Below are positions 53,130 through 64,000 of a stretch of DNA of 64,000 nt, piece by piece (positions within the stretch are counted from its first letter, which is position 1; each line of letters starts with the position of its first letter). This stretch comes from Kryptolebias marmoratus. Its lineage: Eukaryota > Chordata > Actinopteri > Cyprinodontiformes > Rivulidae. The notes beneath the pieces are model-generated. The model ran no database searches, was not told where the DNA came from, and was given only the letters and a program-made list of their open reading frames with translations. The translations under genes and the position numbers were made by a program. The DNA lies in NCBI RefSeq assembly GCF_001649575.2, contig NC_051431.1, positions 10,727,536-10,791,535 of the forward strand, in the 5' to 3' direction.

Positions 53130-53420
53130 GTGCCCCTACCAGAGACAATATATTTTCCCTACAGAAGGGTCTGAGTCTGCCACAAGGTTTTCTCCAAAAA
53201 AGGACATGTCCAAAACACCTTCAGGAGGGATCAAGCAGGAACCACCTCAGCTGACTTGTTTCAGTGTGGAGGAGCAGCAGCTCCCCTCCAGATGAAGGAG
53301 CTCCTCGCCCCGTTTCTAAGGCTGTCTGGCCAACCTACAGAGGAAGCTGAGCTACTTGTATCCAGGATCTTGTTCTCTTGATCATATTTGAGGATTCTAA
53401 TGCAGATGAACCACAGAACT
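53130..53420 (+). repeat. Teleost dispersed repeat F (CCACCTCAGCTGACT type)
   Basis: GGAACCACCTCAGCTGACTT, CAGTGTGGAGGAGCAGCAGC, GAGCTCCTCGCCCCGTTTCT, CAGAGGAAGCTGAGCTACTT and GTATCCAGGATCTTGTTCTC reproduce in order a motif set I know from many fish genomes (ccacctcaactggctcct, gaggagcagcggctctact, gagctcctcaccctatctct, cggaggaaactcatttc, gtatccgcgatcttgttctt). The class is not known to me. The copy is decayed and has no intact frame. Confidence 0.6.
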
Positions 53421-55085
53421 GAGACCTTTGCCTGTCCGTTCTTTTCTTTGTATGAAGCCTTGACTCATCGGTCCATCTCTTGTTTCATACTGCCACCAGT
53501 CGTGAACAAGATGCATAAAGTCATTCACGCGAGGCAGACACTTATCTCCAACCCCAAGGGAGCTCTTCACCGTTTTCCAGTTTCGATAAAACGTCACAGA
53601 AACTACGACAGCAATTTGTCTCATTTGAAATGCTGCATTGCGACCTCTTTAAAATAGTTTTTAGAAGCAGAATATTTTGAATCTTTTTTGCACGCCTTTT
53701 GTATATGGCAGTTGATGCTTTCTTCAAAAACTGAGCGAACCCTCTGTGTTTAAAGTTTATGATGTATTCTGCTTATGTTTGTTTGTGCATTTCATGATAC
53801 AGTGCTTATTTCCTGATAAACAACCTTCATACCTCCAGTGTTTATTGAATGACAATTGACATACTGTCCCAGATTACACCAAATGTGTGCATATTCACAT
53901 CAGATCTGTGCAAAATGATGCGTACGAACACACACACACACACAAAAACGCCTGTCAGCTTTGATATGGTGACGCCTTCATCTCGCTCCTAGGTCTCAAA
54001 ATCACTTGTTCACCGAGTTCACGAACTCTGAGAAAACTGGGAAGATGGGGAGAGAAAAAAACGGGGCGCGACAGAGATGTGGGGGAGCAAGTGCGAGAAA
54101 TACAACAGGAAAATGTGCAGAAAGAGAAGTCTCTTTATGAACTCTTTTTATTTTAGAACAACTCCAGCTCCTGTGGGGGGAACAGAGGTTTTGCTGAGAA
54201 AAGCGATCACATTCCTATTACGGCAAAGGCATTTTATCTATATAGTAAGCAGATCTCTTTATAGTAAGCAGATCTCACTTGGGACTTGCAGAGGTAGAAA
54301 GTTCAGCAGGTATAAGTGTAGAGAAGCTAACTACTTTAGAGACAGGCAAGTTTTCCAGTTCCTGTTAGTCTTTATTAATCACAATTCTGGAAATGCATAT
54401 CAGGCCAGACATCTCTACTCTACGTTCCTTTCTGTCTTTTATTTATGTAATTAATATATTGTGCCTTTCTCTCTGTGGGCACCCCAGCTGTTCAGTATGC
54501 ATAAATAAATCATTGGATGATTTCCATTTCCAGTAGGCAGCTGTTTCCGTGCCAATACAAGAGTACAGAAGCGACTTGAGTCACATTGGTGTGGTAAATC
54601 TATTCAAATCACACAACATCAATCACAATAAGCAGTGTATACAGTTCTATAACACCAGTCCTTATTACCATATGCTTCTGAGTCTTACCAATTCAATATT
54701 GCGCTTTTTAAAATACAGTTGCGTGTCGAAATGCACTCTGCATACATAATGCAGGAAGATTTTTTTTTAATTCAGCACAGGCATGTCAGGTCAAATCTGT
54801 CTTGATCAGTGAATACCGTATTTTAGCCAAGCACCTATAAATAAACAATAAATGACTGGGTAAACATTTTTTATCAGCAGCTGAGTTAGGTGATACATTA
54901 GACTGATTTATGTTAAAGTTGCAGCAGTTTTATAAGATTTTTTTTTCCTACTAGCTCTGAATATGCACAGTTATTTGCTTTAATCTCTTCAGGCCAAACC
55001 CATGCCTCACAATATTTATTCCTCTATCAAAAACAGCAAAGAATGAGTAAGAAGCTGCTTTGCAAAAATCTTCACAAAAATTGTA
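53421..55085 (+). other. Intron sequence with a short tandem duplication
   Basis: TATAGTAAGCAGATCTC occurs twice with a 19-bp period (54241-54257, 54260-54276). A CA run lies at 53931-53944. No gene recognised. Confidence 0.45.
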
Positions 55086-55087
55086 TC

Positions 55088-55690
55088 AGAGATCTGTTTT
55101 TTTTTATTACTTCAACTATTTAATAAAATAAAGCTTTATTTTAATTTGGCTGGGGAAGCTTTTTGAATGACCCAAGTTTGTAGAAACAGTTTAATTAACG
55201 TCAGTTTGGAGAAACACAGTTGATGAGCTAACAGCTAGTCCATCCGAGGCCAAGACCAAAGTGGGTTGCTGTTGTCTTTAACAAGTTTGTGCTCTAAAAC
55301 TTTATAGTGGTTTATGAAAACACTACTTTACAGACCTCTACAGCGCCATCAGTTTCATGTTGTATGGTTATTCCAGCAGAAACATAATATTCTTTTAGGA
55401 ATTGCTGCTGCAATTTGCTCTTGCTAAAATCAGCAAAATTCTATTCACACAATTGTGTAATATGAAGCTGACAGTGATGTAGAGGTTTAAAGGTATTTAT
55501 GAAACTTTTGAGATTGTTGCTATTTTAATACAGCAACGATCCACTTTGGTGTTTTTCCCGCTCTGACTAGCTGTTAGCTCATCAGTCTGTTCAGAATTAA
55601 ACTGTATTTCTCCTTCAAATAACTATCTTCAACAGGTAAGATATTGTTCATAACCTATTTAAAAAAGATCTGAACTATTGCTTTAAATAT
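55088..55690. repeat. Dispersed inverted-repeat family B, copy 4 (long form)
   Basis: Left-arm words AAGCTTTTTGAATGACCCAA, GATGAGCTAACAGCTAGTCC and GAGGCCAAGACCAAAGTGGG recur reversed on the right (TCCACTTTGGTGTTTTTCCC, CTGACTAGCTGTTAGCTCAT). The right end AAAGATCTGAACTATTGCTT-TAAAT is the clearest terminus of the family. The centre has TTATTCCAGCAGAAACATAA and GCTGCTGCAATTTGC, inverted relative to the 48.8-kb copy. Confidence 0.7.
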
Positions 55691-57114
55691 TAGTAGCTTT
55701 ATGGTTCTCATATTACTTACTTACTAATGCCCAGCATCTCTATAATTCACACACATAAGTCTGTCGAGGTCTTTCTTACAGTTTAGTTGTTGTCAATGAC
55801 AAACATTTAAAGTTTGAGGCAGAATGTTTGCTTAACTCAAACAAATGAAACTTTGTTTAAAAAAAAAACAGGATTTTTGATTTACCCACTTTTTGACATG
55901 CCTGTCTTCACAAAAGCTAAAATAAGGAAGAATTTGAAAAAGAGCATTTTAAAGAAAGGATATTATACCTTTTCAAGTTAAAACTGTTCAAAGCAGAAGT
56001 CCTAACATAAAAAAACAAAGCTTGTCTTTATTTAAAGGTCTTGAAGGTCACATCAGATGGAGCCTCCTCTGAAGGTTAAAACATCATGCAGATCCAGATC
56101 AGTATCAGCAGGTGGGAGATTAATACTATATTTGTCTTGGATACATGAAAGAGCTAGTATATCAAAATCTACTGGAAAAGGTTGTATTTAAGGTAATTTG
56201 AGAAGAAAAGTGTTGAAGGTTTGTGGAAAAAAAATAGTCTGACTGAAAGAATGAAAGCCTTTGACTTATTATTTCAAGACAAGAAGGCCCATATTTACCT
56301 GTCTAGGTGCTGAATGTGTTAATAGGCACTGCTTATATATCTGCCTGAATGTGCTGTTCAGTCAAACTCTCTGGACCGTACCTTTATATATCTGGCCTTG
56401 ATGCAGCCTGTGTCTTTGAGTTATGCACCAGGAATAGCTAATTCACTTTTCACCGAGGCAGATCGCTCTGTCTGAAGACCAGCTTCACTCAGTCTTATTT
56501 TCTTTGACATAGATGAAAAATCTGTCAGCGTTTTCAGGCTTCCTTTTTTGTGGATTGATTGGATTCAGAAAGAGCTACATGTAGTGTAAAAAAAAAATTT
56601 AAAATGATGTGATCTTAAAAAATCTGCTGTTAATGTTATCAAAGAAATTTAGATGCTTTAACAGCAAAATAAATTACAGTAGAATGCATAACTTTTTTAG
56701 ATAATCATCATCATTACAGTGTTTACTGTTGGGCATGGAAAAGCAGCAGAGTATGTAATTTTATGTTAATTATCTGCTTTAAACAGAAGAAATCCCTAAC
56801 AGGTGCCTGTAGCAGTTTGAAACTGTACCTACAAGGGCTTTTCTATAAACAACTGTCATGTCAGTGAACCTGTGTTCATCCCTGCATAGCTAATTATCTT
56901 GTTGGAGAGAACACGTTGCATGATAGTTTGGATCCATTTCAGCAAACTGCGAGAGCGCCATTCTCTGAGTTGTGTGGAGACACGGGAATCCAATATCCCA
57001 CAGAAAGTCATTCAGTGGTATTAGTTGAGGAAGATGTTCTAGTAACAGATTGTGATGTGGTTGTTTTTATGTTTCTGTCCCCGGAGTCTAAGATCATCTT
57101 TTTTTAATGTGCGG

Positions 57115-57115
<1 letters not shown>
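55691..57115 (+). other. Intron sequence, no feature recognised
   Basis: AT-rich; poly-A runs at about 55859-55870 and 56589-56597. No gene recognised. Confidence 0.45.
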
Positions 57116-57116
<1 letters not shown>

Positions 57117-57171
<55 letters not shown>

Positions 57172-57173
57172 TG
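57117..57173. repeat. Compound microsatellite (GT)n(GA)n
   Basis: About 14 GT units pass directly into about 14 GA units. It sits at the left edge of the Tc1-like remnant. Confidence 0.95.
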
Positions 57174-57184
57174 AGTGTATATAT

Positions 57185-58005
57185 CAGGGAACAAATTTAA
57201 AATTGGTCAGGCCAATCAGCCGCCCACACATTCCCAAAATAATTAAGACATTCTGCACCCAGGTCACCAAATAGCAGACTACAATCTGACAATCCAGCCC
57301 CAAAGGGAGGCCTATTTTGATCCCAGGTTAGATTTTATGAGAATATTTGTATTTTATGAGCTTTTACAGCCTTTATGACAGCTTTTAGTCTCCTTCCAAT
57401 TGTTTGGGACATCTGGAAAATCATCTGTCCAGAAAAGAAATGGTGAGAGCTCCCATTTGTCCTGCAAGGTGCCAACAGTGCAGCATCCTGATACAATCCC
57501 TGTGTGGGATGGCTTCTCATCCAAGAGAGGGGGGCTTACTCACGATTCTGCTCAAATAGAACATTTTCCAAACAATCCAGGCACAATTTGGTGGTGATCT
57601 GTGAATTTTTCAACATGATGGAGTGCTGTGTCACAAAGCAAAACTGATAAAGTGTCTCAAAGATTAAAAAAATTGATATTTTGACCCATATTTTTAACCC
57701 CATCATGGTCAATTCTGAGGAAAAAAAGAAAACAGGGGGGAAAGCAGAAGCCAACAAATTGTGATTAAGTCAAGCTCTAGTAAGACATCACCATCAGGAT
57801 TTGGCTCAGAAGTTGATATCCAGCACACCAGAACAAAAAAAGGCACGAAGAAGAGTCATGAGAAGAATCTGAAGTATTTGCTAATAACATGCTGACACGT
57901 TTTCATCTTTTTCTCCAGTACATCATAGAAACCTGCTAAAATCAAAATTTGAATATATTAAAATGGCACTACACTGCCAAAACTTTTGGCCATGGCTGTG
58001 GCATC
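57185..58005 (+). pseudogene. Decayed Tc1/mariner-like transposon with transposase remnant
   Basis: Broken transposase-like reading frames. At 57605-57649 the plus strand reads IFQHDGVLCHKAK, matching the FQQDGAPCH-type motif around the second catalytic Asp of Tc1/mariner DDE transposases. Upstream, a frame at 57400-57597 continues toward it (ending EHFPNNPGTIWW) but is separated by frameshift. The right end, CACTGCCAAAACTTTTGGCC-ATGGCTGTG at about 57973-58003, looks like a Tc1-type terminal inverted repeat. No matching left repeat is seen, so the left end is lost or replaced by the microsatellite. With stops and frame changes throughout it cannot be active. Confidence 0.55.
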
Positions 58006-60015
58006 TTAAATCTGATGAGGTGGTACACGTAGTACTCTCATAGTCCGATGCGAAACAGAATGGCTAACTTGAGGAAGCATCAGAAAAGGCTAACGAGCCA
58101 ATGTGGGTTGAAGCAAAGGCAGAAGGGGTAATGTTAAGTACAGAACATGAGTTTTGTTGACTAAAGCAAAACAAATGCATGCAGAATTGGTTGACAGAGG
58201 AGCTCATCTTTTATTGTGGACAGGATGCAGTTAGAGCATTTATTTTTTGGTTTGATAACACTTTCAACTGAAATTGTCATGGTTCATTACCATATGTTCG
58301 AAAACCAGGAGGTTTGGGATTTAAGACTAGAATATGTAATTTACACGATTTTAAACTGTAGTTTGTGTGCTTTTTTAAGAAAATAACTTATTTAATAGCC
58401 TAGCTACTTTTAAACAATAAAGAAGGCCCCAGTTCATTCTGCATATTCCTTCACCCAAACCAGAACAATCTAGAAGCTACCACACAAGCAAAAGGTAGAA
58501 GAAAAAAAATCTGAGTGATTGAATCTGTAATGAATAGTTTAAAATGACACCGCTAGCTGCCAAATTGCACGGTTCAGCTCAATCCATCACTAAAAGGAAC
58601 ATTTTTCGACACTTACCCTGAAGCTGAAATATGAAACTCACTGCTGCACTGTCCATGTTTAATTCTGAAACCATCAATTCCTTGGCCCCCCTATCTTTCC
58701 ACACCCTTAATTATATGGTATCATTTGCACTATCTGACCTACTGCCCAGTCCTGATTGTCATTCAGTAAAAATGAGTGAAATGAGCCTTTTAATAGGAAA
58801 GAAGAAAGCTGATGGAGATCCCAATACACGTTTAATAAGAACTGGGTCGAGTAGTACTCGTATATTTTGCAACCAGTTTTTATGAACTGCTCAGGATAAC
58901 TGACATAAGACATGAAACCCAACTCCTCAGATATCTGCACCAGACAAATGTTTGTTTAGCTATAAAAAGCTGAAATACTGAGGTGTGATTTTATGCTTTA
59001 AACTGTGTAATAAAGGGCAGATATCATTTATTTTTCATTATAGACAGTAAAAAAAACTGCAAGCACTGTGACACATTCAACAAGATAATGTCATGGTTTT
59101 GTGTTAGTAATTTTGGTTTCAAGTAGAGAAGAAATATTGCATATTTTAGAGCTGATTACTCCTCTGACTGTAACTAACACTTTTTTTCACCACATTGGTA
59201 AAAAGAAGCACCAATAAATTGTTTTTTACATCGTAACGCTAAAAGTGTAACCTCGGATGAGGGAATTTGATGAAATGTATGATGAGATGCTCTGATAAAA
59301 TTGCATAACAGGTGAGTGAAATACCACTAGGCATTCACGCTGACTGTTTGTCATTCATTCAGAAGGCAGCGTGAACCTGCAGAAAGAGGAAGCAACTCAC
59401 TCTTTTTGTGATAGTTGCTGGAAATTCCGGGAAATGGCTCATTCATCCTCCAAACTGTAAGTATCTATCATCCCCGGAATGTTCCAGAGCAGAGCCCTGA
59501 CTCTTTAGCTCTCACTGAACCAGTTCATTCACCCCCGTCCTGTATCCGTGGGCGTTTGATCATGTGCACTTTTGATGGCTTTTACTGGAAAGTGTAAACC
59601 TCAATCTGTGCAAGTATTAGCATTTCAGCTGAGCATGGAGCACCCTGTAGAGACGGTCAGCTGAGAAGCTATCACACAGACACACACCAGTCATAAGCAC
59701 TATTTCTTCACATTTCCTTCAGAGCAAACTGGAGAAATGCTGCTATCTCCTCAAGAAAATAAGTATAAGTACCAGGGTGGAGAATGGTGCTTAATGTTTT
59801 TGTAACTGTCTTTTTGAAGGCTACAACAGTTTACTTTAATCATTTGTTTTACACACCTGCTTCGAACATGTCAGCTTCCCAGGAAGCTGGAGTCTTTCCC
59901 ATCTGTCTCTCTGGACATTTGGTCAGTCCTTCACAGTCTGACACAGAGACACAACCATGCACCCTCATCCCTATGGTGAATTCAGAATTACCAGTTACCA
60001 AAGCATGAGTGGTTT
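58006..60015 (+). other. Intron sequence, no feature recognised
   Basis: AT-rich. No exon with a phase suitable for exon C and no repeat recognised. Confidence 0.4.
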
Positions 60016-60017
60016 TG

Positions 60018-60175
60018 TTGAAGGAAGCTGGAGCACCCAGAGGAAACCCAGGCATGCGTGGCAAAAACATGCAAAATCCACAGAGAAAAGTCTACTCAGA
60101 CCAGATTTGAACCAGAGACTTTTTTTTGTGTGATGTCATGGTGCTAACCATCACTGTGCCCTCTGCTGTGTTTAA
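60018..60175 (-). repeat. Teleost SINE-like repeat, head portion, reverse orientation
   Basis: Read on the minus strand: CAGAGGGCACAGTGATGGTT-AGCACCATGAC (A-box-like), TCTGGTTCAAATCTGGTC (B-box-like), TCTGTGGATTTTGCATGTTT and CCTCTGGGTGCTCCAGCTTC. This is the same order as at 24187-24555. Only the first 160 bp is present. Confidence 0.72.
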
Positions 60176-60289
60176 TAATTTTGCAATCAATAACTTTAAT
60201 CCAATTTGTACTTAACGAAAAATGGATTGAGAATCAATCTGATCTTATGACAGCATTATTTTGATCTGTTGTTGTTAAGATGAGTTTTC

Positions 60290-60420
60290 ATTTTATTTAT
60301 TATTTTATTTTATTTAACCTTTTTTTTTTACCAGTGATGATCCCATTGAGATTCAGAATCTCTTTGCAAGGAGTCTTGACCAAGACAGCAGCAAAATAGG
60401 TCCACATTAAAAACACAACA
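60290..60420. repeat. Possible teleost dispersed repeat ('cattgagattaagaatctc' type)
   Basis: TTTATTTAACC, CCCATTGAGATTCAGAATCT-CTTTGCAAGGAGTC and TTGACCAAGACAGCAGCAAA reproduce a motif order common in fish genomes. Recognised from memory; class uncertain. Confidence 0.5.
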
Positions 60421-62024
60421 ACATAAAAGTAGAGGAAAAACCAGATGAAGAAAATAAATGGATGAATGAATCAAAGGTATATTTTTGCTTAAGAGCCGTC
60501 CCCCAGCCTGTACTTTATGTACTGCATAAAAAGTTTAATGTGCAGATTCAGGTTAAGAGTCAATTTACTAAGAGCACCTTCACTGATTGAACTGATCCTT
60601 GAGAGGATGGCTTTTGGGGGAATAAAAGTAAAAAAAATATGTGTTTACTTTCTTCCTGGTGCTTTGGTTTCAGGTGAAGTAATATTCAGAAATCCCCTGG
60701 AAATGGAACATGAGTTCAATTCAGGCGCTTTCAGTTTCTCTTTGTTGAACTGTCAGTACATTGACCTCATGTCTACTTCTGTCTGTCGAACTGCCTCCTT
60801 TGCTTTCATGGGCTTTGTTCCCTGAGTTGTAGACACAGACGATGGACACTGCTCAGCCACAGACAGATTCACAGCAAAACACTCGCTTGTGACTTTACAG
60901 TTTTGAAATCAACTCGGATAAGAGGATTATGTGACTGAGGACGACTGAACAGAACATTTACTGTTGGTGCCTAGAAAGAGCCTGATCAGCAGCTTAGGGT
61001 TATTAGGCAGCTTTGAGACTTACTGACTGGTTCTGTCTCTTGTATACTGCCTTTGACTTTCCCCAGCCCAGCCTCTTTCTCTGTTCAGCTCTTTGGGGAA
61101 TCTTTTCCTATTGTTTTCTCTCTCAATTACTAACATCCCTCTCTGTTGTGTGCAATTTATTTCCGTCTTATACTTCTGTCTGTTTCTTCTTTCATACTTG
61201 CTGTAGTTTGCAAACCGTAAACGTGCCAGCACGGGAGTAGTATTGTCGGTTACATTATCATGCACTTCCTATGTCTAAATGACTGTGTGGTTAGTAATTA
61301 TACTGCATGTGTGTTTGTGTTTCTTCTTTGTTACAGTTGTGTGGTCAGATCTAAAAGCAGAAAATATGTGTGTGAAATGGCTGAGTGCTGTAAAAAGAGA
61401 ACAGTAAGTGCACCACATTTGACAGAGTAAGCAAAGTCACTATCCCCAAAGGAACCCTAACACAAGAGAAGATAGCCCACTTACAGAGTGAAATAAAATG
61501 ACACAATCGCCACCTTGTTCTGTCAGAATGGGCTGTTAGTCATACAGCCTGCATAGATTGTCTAGTCTCATAAAGTGTAAAATACAGAAGAACAGAAACT
61601 GCTAAAACTTTCTTTTTAAGTTAGTATTTGATCATCACATAAGGTGTGCTCTCCACGGTTGAGTTGATGCTCCTCTCACTTTTAATTATAAAGTGATTTT
61701 CTTTAGATCCTTTGGGAAAGGTTTTACTCTCAGGGGCTGAAGAGGCTTGCAACTTGCATCTTGTTTTCACTTTTTTAAAGTATTTAAGTAGTTTTTCAGC
61801 TATCACCACAGAACAAATTTTTGTTGCAGCAATCAGTTTGGGCCACTGGACACATATGATTACAGATTTGTTCAAATAACCTTTTTGACCAGAACAAACC
61901 CAACAAATGCCAGAGATTCTTAAATATGAAATTACATTCAAAGCCATGCAATACTTATATCATTTTTTATATCAAAGTTATTGTTTTTACTGTTTAAACT
62001 TTTGAAATAAGGCTTCACACACAG

Positions 62025-62027
<3 letters not shown>
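60421..62027 (+). other. Intron sequence with one exon-like segment
   Basis: AT-rich. Apart from the exon-like segment at 61337-61403, nothing gene-like is seen. The open frame at 60517-60825 has no domain. Confidence 0.4.
61337..61403 (+). other. Exon-like segment with strong splice sites (cryptic or poison exon?)
   Basis: A pyrimidine-rich tract ending TTTCTTCTTTGTTACAG precedes 67 nt, followed by the ideal donor GTAAGT. Joined after iqcj exon C (phase 0), it would add LCGQI and stop. Being 67 nt long it would also shift the frame of anything downstream. It could be a nonsense-mediated-decay (poison) exon, an exon of another transcript, or chance. The two other plus-strand frames are open, but I recognise neither peptide. 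Confidence 0.2.

Positions 62028-62075
<48 letters not shown>
62028..62075. repeat. Simple repeat (TA)n
   Basis: About 24 uninterrupted TA units; likely hypervariable and prone to assembly error. Confidence 0.97.
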
Positions 62076-62081
<6 letters not shown>

Positions 62082-63827
62082 CTTTAGGTTCTAATAACTT
62101 TATTTTACTATATCTTCAGACAACACTATAAGATTCTAAAATAAGTTCATGTTTTTTAAATAAAAGAAGTAATAGTAGTAGTAAGAAGTAATATTTTAAT
62201 GAGAAAAATCTTGTCTGAAGCTGAAAGTACCATAAATAAATAAAAAAAGTATTCACAGAACTGGCTGACAAGATGGTTTTTTGAGTTATTATTTGTACTA
62301 CTAATAGAAAAACCATGGCACAATGTCATACTAAGTATTTTAAACTTTTAAAATATTTTCTATCAAGTAGTTTCATAAGTCATGGAAGAAGGTTTAGACC
62401 CTCACTGCAGGAGAAATAAAAAGGGGCAATAGACTTGACGTCAAAAGAAAATTACTTTTAATAAATACTCAGTAAATGCCAAAAGAGTGCTGCAAAAAAG
62501 GAAAAGCAATAAAGTTTATAGAGCAATAAGAAGCCAAAATGAGCAGAGCAGACAATAACAGGTAAGTACCAATCAGCAAAGGTTTGATGTGTGACAAGAC
62601 CAGAAGTAAACTTCGTGACCTGATAAAGGAAGGCAAAAACATCAAAATGAATCCTGAAGGAAAACTGAAACAACCTCAAAAAAGAACTAATATACCAAAT
62701 AAATTAGTCACCAACTTATTAAAGAATAAGTGACAAGGTTAAGGGTTAAATAATAAACAGGAAAACAAAAATGGTAAATATAGTCAAAACTAATTTTATT
62801 AAAACAAGTGAGATGATCAGAAATCCAACAAAACATAAGACCAAAACTATTAGCCTTAGTAGGCATGACATATTTTAGAAATAGGGGCTTTATTATCAAT
62901 TCTCCAGGTCTTTCTTTTTACCCAGCAGATATTTTACAGACATACTGTACACTAAACTCAACATCTTCTGATGTCAGCCTTTTGGATAACTGCTCTGTAG
63001 ATTTTGGACTTTAATATGAGGGTAATACTGTTGCAATCTCCTTAACACTCCTAAGAAACTGACATTTTACTGCGCTGAAGAGTTGCAGATGAGCTGTAGA
63101 GATATGTTGGAGCAGTTTTATTCAGCTTAGCTTTCACGCTGAAGAGGGACTTGGTGAGAGAGTTGTGTTTTCCAAGTCTGAGACTTTCACTCCTGTATTA
63201 GGATGACACCACAATAACGTGGATGCATTAAAACAAAGATGAATGAAAAGTCAGAGCTGATAAATCAATCCAACAGTAAATGGGATCATTTATTGTGTTG
63301 GGAGAAATAAAAAAAGAATTCTTATTTATGTGTGGACAGGCAGGAAAAGTGAGAGACAGATTAGTGTGTTATTGTCAATTATGACTTACAGAGAAGAGAA
63401 GAAAAGCAGTCAACTAGATCAATAAATGAGTAGATGTTTTCTCCAATCTTTTCCTGTTAATTGTTCACCATGAAGACAAGTACCCGTGTCTTGAAGAAAA
63501 TTTGTTTTTTCATGCCCACACAGACACAATTACAAACCATCCAGAAAGCATTTAAAAATAAAAGCTTCTATTTGTTGCCTGTGATGCTTTTGCAGTCATG
63601 CATTTACAAGCACACACATACATAAAGCAAAGCTTTTAAAATCAAAACCTTCTGCTGTCTTATCTGTGAAGGTTTTTTTTTGCATGTACTAAAACTCCAG
63701 TCATTTTCAAGCTCAGTCAGTTCCCTCAAACCATTGACTTGCTCAGCAGGAAGGGGTGATTTACTTTTCTTGTCAGTGGGATATGCTTTTCATATATTTT
63801 GTTTGTGTGAATATATATATATAAATG
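62076..63827 (+). other. Intron sequence, no feature recognised
   Basis: AT-rich, including a perfect TGACGTCA at 62436-62443 and a short AT run at 63812-63822. No gene recognised. Confidence 0.4.
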
Positions 63828-63829
63828 TA

Positions 63830-64000
63830 CAGGTGCTGGTCATAAAATTAAAATATCATGAAAAAGTAGATTGATTTCAGTAATTCCATTTAAAAAGTGA
63901 AACTTGTATATTATATTCATACATTACATACAAACTCATATATTTCAAATGTTTATTTCGTTTAATTTTGATGATTACAAATGACAACAAATGAAAATCT
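63830..64000 (+). mobile_element. Left end of a Tc1/mariner-like element, cut by window edge
   Basis: Starts after a TA dinucleotide (63828-63829) with CAGGTGCTGGTCATAAAATT, then AAATATCATGAAAAAGT, TTTCAGTAATTCCATTTAAA, AAGTGAAACTTGTATATTAT, ATTTCAAATGTTTATTTCGT and TTTTGATGATTACAAATGAC. I recognise this as the end of a widespread fish TA-target DNA transposon. The copy is well preserved. Whether the rest encodes a transposase cannot be told from here. Confidence 0.75.

Overview
The window is AT-rich, intron-dominated vertebrate nuclear DNA, almost certainly from a ray-finned (teleost) fish. Three things point there: spliced exons of a vertebrate gene, long CA/GT and AT microsatellites, and interspersed repeats I recognise by text as typical of teleost genomes (a tRNA-headed SINE-like repeat, a hAT-type MITE, Tc1/mariner-like ends, GATAGTTCAGAT-ended foldback elements). 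There are no operons, bacterial genes, CRISPR arrays or phage features.

The only protein-coding gene I can support is on the + strand: three exons at 37973-38037, 38231-38302 and 39301-39436. They join in one open frame to give 91 residues carrying an IQ calmodulin-binding motif ([12 protein letters not shown]), then a Ser/Pro-rich stretch ([16 protein letters not shown]) and a TLSDGSTP ending. This matches the IQCJ portion of IQCJ-SCHIP1 (IQ domain J / schwannomin-interacting protein 1), a cytoskeletal adaptor of axon initial segments and nodes of Ranvier. The first coding exon and the SCHIP1 body exons were not found. The flanking introns must therefore extend past the window, or the upstream 38 kb is partly intergenic.

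Layout: 1-37972 is non-coding DNA with scattered repeats (family A at 1.0-1.65, 9.9 and 36.4-36.9 kb; family C at 3.3-3.8 and 31.9-32.3 kb; a SINE-like repeat at 24.2 kb; a foldback element at 34.3-35.0 kb with a hAT MITE at its right edge; family B at 37.0-37.3 kb). The exon cluster spans 38.0-39.4 kb. 39437-64000 is a long downstream intron. It holds further family A and B copies, a 'GTCTTAAA' repeat at 48.3-48.8 kb, a decayed Tc1-like transposon at 57.2-58.0 kb, and the left end of another Tc1/mariner-like element cut by the window edge at 63.83 kb. A repeat-poor block at 44.5-46.2 kb carries an octamer site, two perfect CRE palindromes and a CRE/TATA pair; it is my best guess at regulatory DNA.

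I did not find a previously undescribed molecular system. The most interesting signals are the recurring foldback and dispersed families, the nested MITE with its exact 8-bp target duplication, and the candidate regulatory block and cryptic exon inside the large iqcj-schip1 intron.
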